From Hygrocybe punicea (lineage: Eukaryota > Basidiomycota > Agaricomycetes > Agaricales > Hygrophoraceae): a stretch of 64,000 nucleotides of DNA. The stretch is taken from contig OY744467.1 in assembly GCA_963556145.1 (NCBI GenBank), forward strand, positions 2,852,001 to 2,916,000, read 5' to 3'. The notes under the pieces were generated by a model. The model saw only the letters and a list, made by a program, of their open reading frames with translations, was not told the DNA's origin and did no database searches. The position numbers were made by a program, and so were the translations under genes. Below are positions 23,741-35,639 of this stretch, in pieces. Within the stretch, counting starts at the first letter, position 1, and every line of letters starts with the position of its first letter.

Positions 23741-24269
23741 ATTTTGTTCAGAGTCATTTCCCACAAAGTCATTTCCCACCACAAGATATTTTGTTGGCCA
23801 AGATTTACAGCCGTTTTAGTAATTCATGGCACTCACAGCTCAAAGGACAAAAATAAAGGAAAACACTGTATATGTACTTCTAGCCCTTGCACAGGGTGCA
23901 CAGTAGCATACCATGTCACACAGTATCTTGAAAGTACTTGACAAGTATACTAAATATCATTACCAGAACTTTCAGCATGGTATTGTAACAGTATTCAGAT
24001 ATAAACTACAATACTTGTGCTCAAATTCATCTGAAAGTATGAAGGAAAATGAGACTTATACCTTTTCAATAACATCAAGCCTTTTGTTTCACTACTTTTA
24101 CTGTATTTACAGCAAAGTGCTGTATAGTTTGGATAGAATACTTGCAGCCTAAGATGAATCAAAGTATTAAACCAGTAAGGAAGTTGGGGCACTTTTACTA
24201 TTAGGATACCTTTTGAATCCTATCAAGATACAGGATGAAATAGTATAGTACTGTTGCCATATTTTGGAT

Positions 24270-24420
24270 TTAAGATACTTTGTCAATACTTTTAAGATAC
24301 TGTTTCAATACATTTAAGATACTGTGTCAATACTTTTAAGATACTATTTCAATACTTTTAAGGTACTCTTTCAACGCATCTAAGATACTGTTTCAATATC
24401 CTTAAAGAACTTTGAAAAAT
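24270..24420. repeat. about 7 copies of a 22-23 bp AT-rich unit
   Basis: The unit reads approximately AAGATACTGTTTCAATACTT. The mirror array lies at 25735-25885 in the other arm of the palindrome. Confidence 0.7.
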
Positions 24421-24840
24421 AGTATAGTACTGCTTCAATACTGTTCAGATACTTTGCAAAATGGTATTGGACAGTTATTTAATGCTAAAACCCAGGGAAA
24501 TATGGGGCTGGGAATTAGGATTCTGAAGTTCTGGGAATTCTGAGAGTTGGAATTCCAATACTGGGAATGCTAGGAATGGGCATTTCAAAGTGCAGGCTTT
24601 GGGATTCTGAGAATTGTAATTCCAAGTGTTTGAGAAGTTTGGAAAGTAGAATTCTGAAATTGTGGGAGATTAGGGATTTGGAATTCAACAATTATGAGAA
24701 TTGAAATCCTGGAAATGTGCATATTAATGAAAATTCCAAAAATGGGAATCCAAATTCAGGAAATTGGGAATCCAGATTCAGGAGATTGGGAATCCAGATG
24801 CAGGGAATTGGGAATCCATTCCATACAATTCCGTGCAATT

Positions 24841-25320
24841 CCTCGGTCCAAGAGTGGCTCAGCAGTATTTGTGTCGACTGCAGCAAGCTCAAAAGACAAT
24901 TCCGTGCAAATTCCAACCAATTCCCAACAATTCCATGCAATTCCTCGGTCCACGAGTGGCTCAGCAGTATTTGTGTCGACTGCAGCAAGCTCAAAAGACA
25001 ATTCCGTGCAAATTCCAACCAATTCCAAACAATTCCGTGCAATTCCTCGGTCCACGAGTGGCTCAGCTGTATTTGTGTCGACTGCAGTGAGCTCAGAAGA
25101 CAGATCGAGGAATTGCATGGAATTGTTTGGAATTGGTTGGAATTTGCATGGAATTCTCTTTTGAGCTCACAGGACACATCACAAATACTGCTGAGCCACT
25201 CGTGGATCGAGGAATTGCACGGAATTGTTTGAAATTGGTTGGAATTTGAACGGAATTGTCCTTTGAGCTCACACGACTCATCACGAATACTGCTCAGCCA
25301 CTCGAGGACCGAGGAATTGC
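24841..25320. repeat. 102-bp units in head-to-head array at the palindrome centre
   Basis: The phrase CCTCGGTCC(A)CGAGTGGCTC recurs at 24841, 24943 and 25045, spaced exactly 102 bp. Three inverted counterparts follow on the right of the centre. The units are rich in AATTCC words, and the region 24500-25650 as a whole is built of GGAATT/AATTCC words. Confidence 0.75.
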
Positions 25321-26663
25321 ATGGAATTGTTTGGAATGGATTCCCAATTCCCCGCATCTGGATTCCCAATCTGCTGAATCTGGATTCCCAATTTCCTGCA
25401 TTTGGATTCCCATTCTTGGAATTTGCATTAATATGCACATTTTCAGGATTTCAATTCTCATCATTGTTGACTTCCAAATCCCTAATCTCCCACAATTTCA
25501 GAATTCTACTTTCCAAACTCCTCAAACTCTTGGAATTACAATTCTCAGAATCCCAAATCCTGCACTTTGAAATGCTCATTCCTAGCATTCCCAGTATTGC
25601 AATTCCAATTCTCAGAATTCCCAGAACTTCAGAATCCTAATTCCCAGCCCCATATTTCCCTGGGTTTTAGTATTAAATAACTGTCCAATACGATTTTGCA
25701 AAGTATCTGAACAGTATTGAAGCAGTACTATACTATTTTTCAAAGTTCTTTAAGGATATTGAAACAGTATCTTAGATGCGTTGAAAGAGTACCTTAAAAG
25801 TATTGAAATAGTATCTTAAAAGTATTGACACAGTATCTTAAATGTATTGAAACAGTATCTTAAAAGTATTGACAAAGTATCTTAAATCCAAAATATGGCA
25901 ACAGTACTATACTATTTCATCCTGTATCTTGATAGGATTCAAAAGGTATCCTAATAGTAAAAGTGCCCCAACTTCCTTACTGGTTTAATACTTTGATTCA
26001 TCTTAGGCTGCAAGTATTCTATCCAAACTATACAGCACTTTGCTGTAAATACAGTAAAAGTAGTGAAACAAAAGGCTTGATGTTATTGAAAAGGTATAAG
26101 TCTCATTTTCCTTCATACTTTCAGATGAATTTGAGCACAAGTATTGTAGTTTATATCTGAATACTGTTACAATACCATGCTGAAAGTTCTGGTAATGATA
26201 TTTAGTATACTTGTCAAGTACTTTCAAGATACTGTGTGACATGGTATGCTACTGTGCACCCTGTGTTGAAAAACTAAACAAGTTTCTCCCTACAATCTTC
26301 TTCACAGGACTTCATCTGACAGCATAATTTGATAATATCACTTTGGGTGTTAAAAAATACTAGTTTACCTTTTAGTTCACCCACAGATCATCATATACGA
26401 AAGATTGTCCAAATCTAATTACAGCAGTACGTAGCCCTTAAATAATAGTACAACTTTCTCTTTATAACCATTTCAATCCATGCAGTATTTCATGAGATAC
26501 AAGATTCAGCACTTGAAATTCCACCAAGTCAAAATTTCTCAATTGAAAAAAAAAAAGCTGTGAGTGCCATGAATTATGAAAACAGCTGTAATCAGAAATA
26601 ATTTTGCTGAATAGATGCATGCATGCATTTCTCTAAACAAATATATTGATAGAAGGGTATCTA

Positions 26664-27439
26664 TTTACAGCCGTTTTCCAAATACTTGACACTACATGCG
26701 GAATTTTAACTGTTTAGGAAATTGAGAACTTAGAAATTTTTCAGTCATTTACATATGTATTTCATGAACTACTGAAGGGAAATGGGTGATTATATAGGCA
26801 AAAATTATCTACTTTACAAGGACTATCTATCTGTACTGTAATATCCAAAGAATATATTGTGTGTGCCAAGTTATAGACCAAATGAAATAAATCTACTACT
26901 CAGACTTGTATCAGGTATAACTCACTGAATATCACTCCAATTCACAATATCTAAGAGAGTGAAATGTTCTATTTATCAAGGAGAATAAGCTCATATACTG
27001 TGATTTTTGGCTACATCCTGATTTTGCTTGAATAACAATAATCATTCTCAATTTCGGACAAGCCATGAATTTCTACTCCAAGTAAAGCAGTGTAAAGAAT
27101 CACAGTATATGAGCTTATTCTCCTTGATAAATAGAACATTTCACTCTCTTAGATATTGTGAATTGGAGTGATATTCAGTGAGTTATACCTGATACAAGTC
27201 TGAGTAGTAGATTTATTTCATTTGGTCTATAACTTGGCACACACAATATATTCTTTGGATATTACAGTACAGATAGATAGTCCTTGTAAAGTAGATAATT
27301 TTTGCCTATATAATCACCCATTTCCCTTCAGTAGTTCATGAAATACATATGTAAATGACTGAAAAATTTCCAAGTCCTCAATTTCCTAGACAGTTAAAAT
27401 TCCGTGTGTAGTGTCAAGTATTTGGAAAATGGCTGTAAA
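26664..27439. mobile_element. foldback element with TA flanks, about 345-bp arms
   Basis: It begins TTTACAGCCGTTTTCCAAATACTTGACACT and ends with the complement, ending GGCTGTAAA. The arms are about 345 bp, nearly identical, with an 85-bp loop around 27050. TA dinucleotides flank both ends, as for Tc1/mariner-type insertions. A related TTTACAGCCGTTTT motif stands at 23804 and, inverted and degraded, near 26575-26592. Non-coding. Confidence 0.7.
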
Positions 27440-27499
27440 TATATTACTAGATACAAAAAAAGTGAGGGAGGAGGTGCAAAAGGTGGGAACATGGGCTTC

Positions 27500-29000
27500 G
27501 GAATCACTTTCCTCTCATTTTCTGTGGTAACGAAGTGCAGGGGGGGTGTGTACTGGCCAGAGGGTGGTCGAAAATGGGGTGAGAGGGTTCATCCTGATGG
27601 TCAAAAAAGATGGGGGGGCAGGTGGGGCAGAAGGTGGAAACGCGAGGCATTTCCACCCCCTGCTCTCTCGTTTTCTATGGCAACGAGGCATGGGAGGGTC
27701 TGTAGTGGCCGGGGTTGGTTGAAAACGGCGGGGACAGGGTGTCCTGGTGGTTGGAAAAGGGGGGGTGGTGGTGGTTGGGCACTAAGCATGATCGCGAGGT
27801 CCTGACCCTTCATTTTCAACATGAACAAGGTGCGGGGGGTGAAGACTGGCCGGGGGTGGTTGAAAACGGGGCGGGACGGGGTCACCCTGGTGGTCAAAAA
27901 AGTAATGGGGGGTAGGTTGGGCAGAAGGCGGAAATGCGAGGGATTAGGATCCCCCGGCCTCTTATTTTCTACAAAAACAAGTCGCGGGGGGCATGTACCG
28001 GCCAGGAGTGGTCAAAAATGGGGCAGAAGGGCCCGTCCTGTTGGTCAACAAAAGTGGGGGGGGCTGGTGGGGCAAAAGCCGGAAACGCGAGGGATTACGA
28101 ACCCCCATCCTCTCGTATTCTACAGCAACGAGGCGAGGTGAGTGCACACTGGCCAGGGGTGGTCAAAAACAGCAGGGGGTGTCCTGGTGGTGGAAAAAAG
28201 GGGGGTTAGGCGTTGGGCAGATGGCGGGAATGCGAGATTCTGAGACCCCCGGACCCCTCATTTTCAGCAGAAACGAGGTGTGGGGGGTGAACAATGGCCA
28301 GGGGCGGTGGAAAACAGCACGGGAGTGGGTGGACTGGTGGTAGAAAACGGGGTGGTGGTGGTGGTTGCACAGACAGCCGGAACGCAAGGTCTTGAGACCC
28401 CCCAGTCGATCGTTTTCAATGCGAATGAGGTGTGGGGGGTGTAGACTGGTTGGGGGTGGTCGAAAATGGGCCGGGAAGGGGTGTCCTGGTGGGTGAAAAC
28501 GGGGGGGTGGTGGTGGATGTGCAGACAGCCAGAATGCGAGATTTTGAGACCCCCCAGTTGTTCATTTTCAATGCGAACGAGGTGCAGGGGGTGTAGACTG
28601 GCCGGGGATGGTCGAAAATGGGATGGGGTGAGGTGTCCTGGTGGTTGGAAAAGGGTGGGGGGTGGTGGTTGCGCAAACAGCTGGAACGTGAGACCTTGAG
28701 ACTCCCCGGTTGCTCGTTTTCAATGCGAATGAGGTACGGGGGGTGTAGACTGGCCGGGGGTGGTCAAAAATGGGCCAGGAAGGGGTGTCCTGGTGGGTGA
28801 AAACAGGGGGGTGGTGGTGGATGTGCAGACAGCCGGAAAGTGAGATTTTGAGACCCGCCGGTTGCTCATTTTCAACACGAACGAGGTGCGGGGGGTGTAG
28901 ATTGGCTGGGGTGCTTGAAAACGGGGCGGGAAGGGGCGTCCCGGTAGTTGAAAAACGGAAGGTGGTGATGGTTGGGCAGACAGCCGGAATGGGTTGTTGA
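27500..29000. repeat. G-rich tandem array, about 10 units of 150 bp
   Basis: The landmark CTC(A/G)TTTTC followed by an AACGAGGTG-like word recurs at about 27513, 27668, 27811, 27961, 28110, 28257, 28409, 28560, 28711 and 28863. Between landmarks come GGGGGTGTAGACTGGCCGGGG-like, GTGTCCTGGTGG-like and GGGGGGTGGTGGTGG-like segments. Units differ by many substitutions. G-runs lie on the plus strand throughout. Frames stay open by composition only. Confidence 0.8.
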
Positions 29001-29009
29001 CCCACTGAT

Positions 29010-29640
29010 CGTGGGCACAGCCATTTCGATGGCCCATTTGAGACCGTTACATCATGGCAACGTCGATTAACACTGGTAAGAGTCCAAATCAGCGGGCTGC
29101 AAATGATGGTGGGCAACATAAGGATTGCGGTGGGACCGGTGCAGCAGGTGCTGCTAGCCCTAGGACCCCAAGGACCCTTAGATAGTCTTTCCCTTTCCTG
29201 TTAGTAGCTTAGTCATCTATCTAGGGTTTTCCCCAGCTTCTCCCTTCCTGCCGCGGCTCCCCTTGAGCCTTTCCCTCTGAGGTCTGGAGAGTCGTTCTCC
29301 ACCAGTTGCGTGCATGCCATTTTGTCGGTCGAATAATCCCTTTTGGGATGGAAACGGTGTGCCGACATCGATTCACACTTGCAGGAGCACAAATCAGCAG
29401 GCTACAATTGGCGGTGGACAACAAAATGGATGGGGTGGGTTGTTGACTCACCAAACGCGTGCACAGCCGATTCAAAGGCCCCAGCGACCCATTTGAGATG
29501 GAAATGGTGTGGCAGTCACGGTATTGATCCTGGTAAGACTCCAAATCAGCAGACTGGTGGTGGGGAACAAAAGGATCGGGGTGGGACCGGTCGCGTGCAC
29601 GGCCATTTTGAAGGACTTAGCATGGATTTACTTAGCATGT
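29010..29640. repeat. second degenerate repeat, 3 units
   Basis: Three related segments around 29035, 29340 and 29495 share (G)ATGGAAACGGTGTG...CACTTG/CTGGTAAGA(C/G)TCCAAATCAGCAG and GTGGGTTGTTGAC(C/T)CAC. This is the inner border between the G-rich array and the gene block that starts near 29.8 kb. Confidence 0.5.
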
Positions 29641-29794
29641 ATTAGATGATGCAAATGGGAAATGTACATAATCAATCCACCGCACATCGTCAGCCAAAAC
29701 ATGACAACTACGAATATACGATTACAACCCTATATATGCTGTAATGCAACCATTATCAGTCATTGTTTAGTAATACTGATATCATTTTTCACAG

Positions 29795-32179
29795 TTTTTG
29801 CTTTGCTGGCAGCAGAAACTGAAACTCTACATGTCTTGTTGTCTGGCCATCAGCCAACCGATCTACAGACTACACTGCAGCATTTATCACATGAATCAGG
29901 TGTTGCCATATATAATGTGAGTCCTGCAATCTGGTCATATAAATGCAGAATTTTGGTAGTATGCTGCTGTTGCACAGTGGAGTAGTCGACTTCCCGATGT
30001 TCCTGCAATTGTGGCCGATGCACTGAAAGCATACAAAGCTACCCTGCAGAGACAACGGTCCAGTGCCCGTACTGCCAAACGACAGTTGGTAAGTCAGGAC
30101 ATATCTTTTTTTATGGCAGATTTGTGTTTCAATACCGTTTAGGCCCATGCGCTCGGTTTAGGCAAAAAAAATGAACTTGATCCAGACACCCATTATGTGG
30201 AACGTAGCCATGATCCCAAATATAAGGTAAAAGTGGGTACCATGGTAGTAGATGTAGGAAACGAGGATTTGGCACTTGGGAACAAGCAGGTGCTTGTGGT
30301 ACCAGCAGATGCATCATGGTATGTAGTGCCTGCCGCTGAAAGTATTGTTTTTTACGATGACGGTATGTGAACAGAGTACAACCCATTGTGCTGATATTGA
30401 TGTAATATCTAGATGGTCCACAACTCATAATACAACGGAATGTTGGAACCTCGGCCCCCGATGTCCTCAATTATGTTACCAATGTTGTTGTTGAGGCTGC
30501 TGCAGACAGAAAGACTGTGAGGGTGTGTACATAATTGTCTTGTTGCTTTATAGCTACAATATATACTTTACAGCCCCAACACATGGGTGATATGATTCAA
30601 TTCGGCCAGAATGCTGGAGCATGCCATATCCGTGTGTCTTCGATTGTCAACAACTTGTTATGCAAAGACATTCCAGAATATGCTCGTTTGCAAAAGGATA
30701 AACATATTCTTGGTGTTTTTGGTTTGGCGTGGACTATTTTTCAACATATACTACCCAAATCTGTTATAGATGCATGTGAGGATACACTGGAGAAGTCAGG
30801 GATGCCAAGTATGACATTTGTAGGTGATTCACAAAGTATGGTTATATTATGGTATCCCACATTATATATTAACCCTATTTCCAGCAACAGGATATACCCT
30901 TGACCTGCCTGGCGGTGTAAAGGCGAGGTCGGGGTGGCTGCGGAATAAAGATCCTAACCTGTGGTGTCAGCGTAGAAGTGACTAGGAATAGTCTAACAAG
31001 CTTCAGTAAGATGATAGGATATAAATGGTAAGAAGCCGCCGAGTAAACTACTGAAATCTATCGAGACCGGTCGAAGCCGATGAAGCCGACGATGTCAGGT
31101 ACGGCGGGTCGGGTGTCGGGTGATGAGGGACGTAGAGATAAAGGCGGTAGAATGACGGGGAGAGCGTCGAGGAATCCGACGAGTAATGTGTGCGATGGAT
31201 TTTACTGAGAGACTAATTCTCAGAGAGAGGAAATGGGGGAACTGGTTTCTTATTCAGAGACAGCGCTTGGGCACCGTTTTTATACTACAAATTTCTGTAC
31301 CTAGATTCGGATGAGAGTCCTCGGCCGATGAGAGAAAACAAAGGAGAATAAAAATGGAGAAGTAGGAAGAGGGTTGCGAGGCGACCATGACAGGGAAAAT
31401 GGGTGGAAGATATAAAAAAACCGTAAAAGATGTAATATACTTTACTATATCTCCATAAGGGAGACGCTAGGCGCGAATAAGGCAAGTCTGATGTCGGGAT
31501 CCCAGTCCGATGAGATCGATCTTTGATATTTGAAGTTCCGTGAGTTTTAGGAGGTGGACCGACCAGGTACGTGAGCGGCCGTGCTAGTCGGTATGCATCG
31601 GGTTACGTCGGGTTGCGTCGGGTTCGAGCATGGATTGCTAGAGACGTCGGGTTTGAATGGATTCGTGAGATATCAAGTTTACGGCCTCAGAGGGTCGAGG
31701 ACCCTCTACAGCAGTCAACTGGAGTTTCCACTGGCAGATAGAGCCCCACCTGAGGGTTATCTTGTCAGTAATTATGCCTCGTGGGTATCGTATTATATGA
31801 TTTTATATGGTCTAAGCTCTATTTATAGCAAAGTACATACTGACTGCACACAGTGTGACTTTACACTTTCATGGAACACATCATATGACACTACTCGTTG
31901 CAGTGTTGAAGATCAGCAGCGTACTAGCACCCTGGGTGGCAACTACGTTGATGTTGGAATGAAAATTGTGGTTATTAATGCTCCAGGGACGGTAATTGTA
32001 AGTAAAATTACTTCTATAGAGATGCAACATATTGGTCATGGCATGTATAGGCAGGACATTCTGCACACCGGCATGCTACCTCCATTCCACATCCTGGTAT
32101 TCAACGTCAGGGTGTAGTGGTAAATTTTGCCACCCACATCATTGAGGCCTATGAACGAGCTGTAATTGCAGCTGCATAG
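29795..32179 (+). pseudogene. putative 2-oxoglutarate/Fe(II) dioxygenase-like gene, interrupted by a solo LTR
   Basis: A multi-exon frame: LLAAETETLHVLLSGHQP; PDVPAIVADALKAYKATLQR; GLGKKNELDPDTHYVERSHD; QHMGDMIQFGQNAGACHIRV; HILGVFGLAWTIFQHILPK; then TTGYTLDLPGG, where a solo LTR (30917-31710) is inserted. Coding resumes as FPLADRAPPEGYLVSNYAS, and after an intron (GTGGGT...TATAG) VHTDCTQCDFTLSWNTSY, GGNYVDVGMKIVVINAPGT and, after a last intron, VIAGHSAHRHATSIPHPG to TAG at 32177. HTD followed about 70 residues later by a His cluster, with GGxx(hydrophobic) before it, fits the HxD...H iron site of a double-stranded beta-helix oxygenase such as TET/JBP-type enzymes seen near fungal transposons. 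This is an inference from pattern. Apart from the LTR I see no stop in the exons. The start exon upstream of 29795 is not identified. Confidence 0.5.
30917..31710. mobile_element. solo LTR, family 1 copy B (794 bp)
   Basis: It starts (T)GTAAAGGCGAGGTCGGGG and ends ACCCTCTACA. The flanks GCGGT (30912-30916) and GCAGT (31711-31715) form a 5-bp duplication with one mismatch. It is homologous to 21499-22272. Without the LTR and one flank the host gene reads DLPGGQLEFPLAD in frame, which fixes the borders. Confidence 0.85.
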
Positions 32180-32939
32180 GGAAAGCTGGTTGAATTTGTA
32201 GAAAATCAGGATGATGACCATGTCTGAGTAGATTTTCTTTTCTGAAGTATAGTAATATATACATATGAAAGTAGAAATGGGATGTTTGGGATTGTAAGAT
32301 ACTGGTCATGTGGTTCTGCATTTTGTAGGGTCATGCCTGACATGCCTGACATTTTGTGACTCCAAGATCATACGGTCATGTGAATAGTGCTACTATAATT
32401 CAACATTTTTCTCCCCTCATTTACCATGTTATTTTATGCACAGTATTACCCTTACCAATGGTAATAATTCCAGTGCAATTATAACTGTCCCATATAAGGC
32501 TGCAGTAAAGACCTGCCTACACCACCATCTGCATTCCTTGTGGCACATGGGTAGAGGTACATCCTATAAAATTTGTCTCTTTGTTTATTACAGTGTGTGT
32601 GTTACGGTACTACAGGCATAATGGTAGTAATAAATATGCTGCAAGGTTTTGCAGGGTACACTATGCATATATAGTACACAACACCAGGAAAAATAGTCAT
32701 TAGTTAATCTGACTTAAGTATCTTAACCATAGATTTAAGGTAGTATTAGGCAGACCAAGAAATGTGGTTGACTTAACACCACCTATGTGATGCCTAGGTT
32801 CTAGAATAAGACATATTAAGACAAGCCAGGATATGTAAAACAAGCTTTTTTTGCTGCAGGGGTATGCAAGCAGCGGGTAGTATATAGTTAATACAGTGTG
32901 CAAATATTATTCTGTTGAGGTTGTATGATATTGTCACTA

Positions 32940-33021
32940 TAGTGAAGTGGTAAGTATGCCCCCAGTGTGTCCACACCTGGGTACTGCTGCTTACTAAGCT
33001 CTACGATGCCTGTGTTCGAAT
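32940..33021 (+). other. tRNA-like pol III boxes (tRNA relic or SINE head)
   Basis: TAGTGAAGTGG resembles an A box and GTTCGAATCC a B box, 73 bp apart. GATATTG before and CAATATT after could pair as a 7-bp stem. The T-stem does not pair (CTGTG against CCCCC), so this is not a normal tRNA. It may be a tRNA-derived SINE or chance. The region 32180-33380 otherwise shows no gene. Confidence 0.25.
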
Positions 33022-33383
33022 CCCCCATGCTGCAATATTAATTCAGGTCCTTATTGCTGCCTTACTGTTACTTGCATAACTTATAACTTCCTTACTAATA
33101 TATGAATGTTTTTGGAGTTATTTCCATTATTTCCAGAAGCCAAATAGATGTCATAGGGAAAGAGAGAGTTATGTAGAGTAACATCACTGCATGTAATATT
33201 GTACAGATAGCATCCAGGATGTGTTCCTTATTTTCTTAATGGTATAGATGGCTTATTCTGCATTTCTTACAGGGATCATGCTGTGTGTAAGTAGTACATT
33301 ACACGATATAACCAAGCAATATATTACATGGTAGTACATGCTATACAAGTACATTACACAATTCACAAAAAGACACATACAAA

Positions 33384-35300
33384 CTACATACCAGGCATAG
33401 TACCCAGAAGTATGGCTGACTGTATGTTCAACGAAAGCTGTTTATCGGCTGTACCTTTCTTGTGATACATGTTAGCTGTATATAAGACAGATACGAAAGA
33501 GTGAGGAGGGATTTCATCATTGTAGAGTGGAAATAAGTTCGCAATGTGTGGCAAATCATTTGTGATATCGAACTTCTTGCCATGAGCATCGTACACAGGC
33601 ACTACAAAAGTACATTATCATATACAGCATATAGAACATATAATCAGTTGTACACACCTTTTTCACCACAGGAAAGAGGCCTACCAGTACGAGCATGTGA
33701 TGGCTTAGTGAGGGGGCTCCGGGATTTACTAAAGAGTGAACGATGTAGCGATGACTGTGGAGAAAAGGCACTGCTGGAATCTAGAGATTTAGTATAAATC
33801 AATAGAATCACAATATCGTGCTGCAAATTCCTCACAGTCACCAGAATTATCGTAATGAGTCTGGAAATTTATCGCATCAACGGCGACCTGTGCCATGAGG
33901 AATCCAGTTGAAAATCCCATGCAGAAAAATGAACCAGCCCTTTCCCATTCAATTGCATGGAAAATACCACTGATGTATTTCAGGTAGCCCGATGTACCGA
34001 TTTTCTTGGGCTGAACCATGTGGGATTCGTTGACCAGTACCGATGATACAAGGATAATTGGGTTGTTGACATTCTGGGCATATACCAGAAATCCATCAGC
34101 TGGCCAAGTCATAACCAGCATGACATCGTATCGTGCAGGGTTGACATATATGCCTGACTGTACAAATGTTAGTGCCCGAAAAGCACAGCTGTAGTATATG
34201 TTTGTCAGTAATTGTCCTGACATATTCATACAGTAAGAAACATTTACTCAGCATTGAGCGATGGCATCACATCAAGCAACCCACTGAGTTTGAATTGACC
34301 ATCACCTGGTTGGTCATATGCAGGTATAAGTTCACCCAATCTATAGCACACATGAGTAATAAAATGTGATATGGGATAAATTGATTACTTGAGAAAGGAC
34401 AGGCCATCGTAAGTGTCAGCAAGCATTTCATCCACAAAAGAGGTCACGTCTTCGTGGTTACGAATGGTGAGGGCCACTTCACAAATATCAGGCCATTTCC
34501 TACTATATTGGTAGCGGTTATACATGTATAATGTAATTAGAGAAGAGCTTACACGTTCGTATGGCTTCCCCCTGCTACAGCCTGTTGTGTGGATGGGACA
34601 GATTGTGCCTTTCCTTTGCCCTTTTCTTGAGTCCTATATAACAGACCACTTAGTATTTATGTATTGTTGTATCGCAATAAGATCATACCGATTATATTGG
34701 CTGTGATCACCTTCATCTTGTTGTGAAGTCCTACAGTATGTCGGTGGTGAGACAGGCACATATGAGTTAATCACATACAGAAAAGGATCATCAGACACAT
34801 CAGAAGTACTTTCTTCCTTCAGCTTGTTTCGAACATTACGGCTGAATTGTGTAATGAAAATATGTGTAAGCGAAAGTCTACTAAGGTACACAAGTGGGAC
34901 ACACATACTTAGGTTCTGTCTTAATGGTTTTGTCGATGTCTGGCCTTTTGTTACTGGCAGTAGATTTCAACTTCTTCACCTCACTATGTGCACTGATTAT
35001 ACAGAACATTTAGGCCAGATTTGCTCTAACACATACCGATGTTGTCCAGTTTCGTTAGCTTCATTAGCACTTGCATCAGACAGGTGAATTCGCTTCGCAG
35101 GCCTATAACAACATCATCATGCAGGACAACACTGATTACATCATAAATTTACCTTTTCTTGGCCTGTGTTTTGGGACTCGGGGTTTCAGGACTGAAAATA
35201 AATTGTTATGTGACCGAATATGTTGGTAATTATATGTACTCGGTTACTTCTTCTGCTGAAGATACAGCAATGGGCCTAATTTGTACCAGAACTCATAAGT
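33384..35300 (-). pseudogene. decayed multi-exon gene of unknown function (cassette gene 2)
   Basis: Minus-strand coding blocks, in order: FSRNVRNKLKEESTSDVS (34.85 kb), KWPDICEVALTIRNHEDVTS with FVDEMLADTYDGLSFLK (34.45 kb), SGIYVNPARYDVMLVMTWPA and SGIFHAIEWERAGSFFCMGF then AQVAVDAINFQT (34.15-33.87 kb), and LFPLY, DEIPPHSFVSVLYTANMY, QLSLNIQSAILLGT (33.6-33.4 kb). Donor/acceptor-like sites separate them. The blocks resemble multi-copy hypothetical proteins of mushroom genomes; no enzymatic motif is recognised. The 3' end and some exons are unresolved, so intactness is unclear. It is convergent with the dioxygenase-like gene. Confidence 0.45.
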
Positions 35301-35639
35301 AATTATGAACCCATAGTGTAATGATAATGAACTTACGAAGAACTATGATTAGGAACAAAGTAAAGTCAAGCTATCATAAGTTAAAACATTGGACTGTTTA
35401 TGCAATCATTACATTCTGGGTGCTTTCTTCATGTTTACAGGTTTGCGAGCACTGACACAGGTCATTGGTATGGAACATGTGAGAAATCATTCAGTACTTA
35501 CCGAGAATTCTGCCTTTTGCCCATCAGAGATAATACAACGATAGAGTATGAAATGAATGGACAAAGAGTGCAATTTAATCGTGGTCGTTCATGGTGAAGT
35601 TGTGGCAAAATATTGTAAGGACAGTGCTTCATATTAGGT

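Larger units (their letters stand above)
23891..26264. mobile_element. 2.37-kb near-perfect palindrome (foldback element)
   Basis: The sequence from ACAGGGTGCACAGTAGCATA at the left returns as its complement TATGCTACTGTGCACCCTGT at the right, with a symmetry point near 25077. For example, 23913-24152 and 26003-26242 are exact inverted copies at the translated level. Each arm is about 1.18 kb and contains a 22-bp AAGATACTGTTTCAATACTT-type array and three 102-bp units toward the centre. No transposase is encoded; the ORFs within are by-products of repeats. I find no clear target duplication. Confidence 0.85.

Noticed and set aside
24833..25150. CRISPR-like regularly spaced repeats
   Set aside because: The 102-bp units are contiguous without distinct spacers and the genome is eukaryotic; there are no cas genes.
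24692..25438. Open frames up to 248 codons on both strands
   Set aside because: They come from the AATTCC/GGAATT words and 102-bp repeats of the palindrome; the translations are mirror copies of each other.
23891..26264. Target-site duplication for the palindrome
   Set aside because: The flanks (AGCCCTTGC and GTTGAAAA) do not match in any usual length.
27404..28700. Several Gly/Trp/Pro-rich open frames
   Set aside because: Composition artefacts of the G-rich tandem array; stops are simply rare in such DNA.
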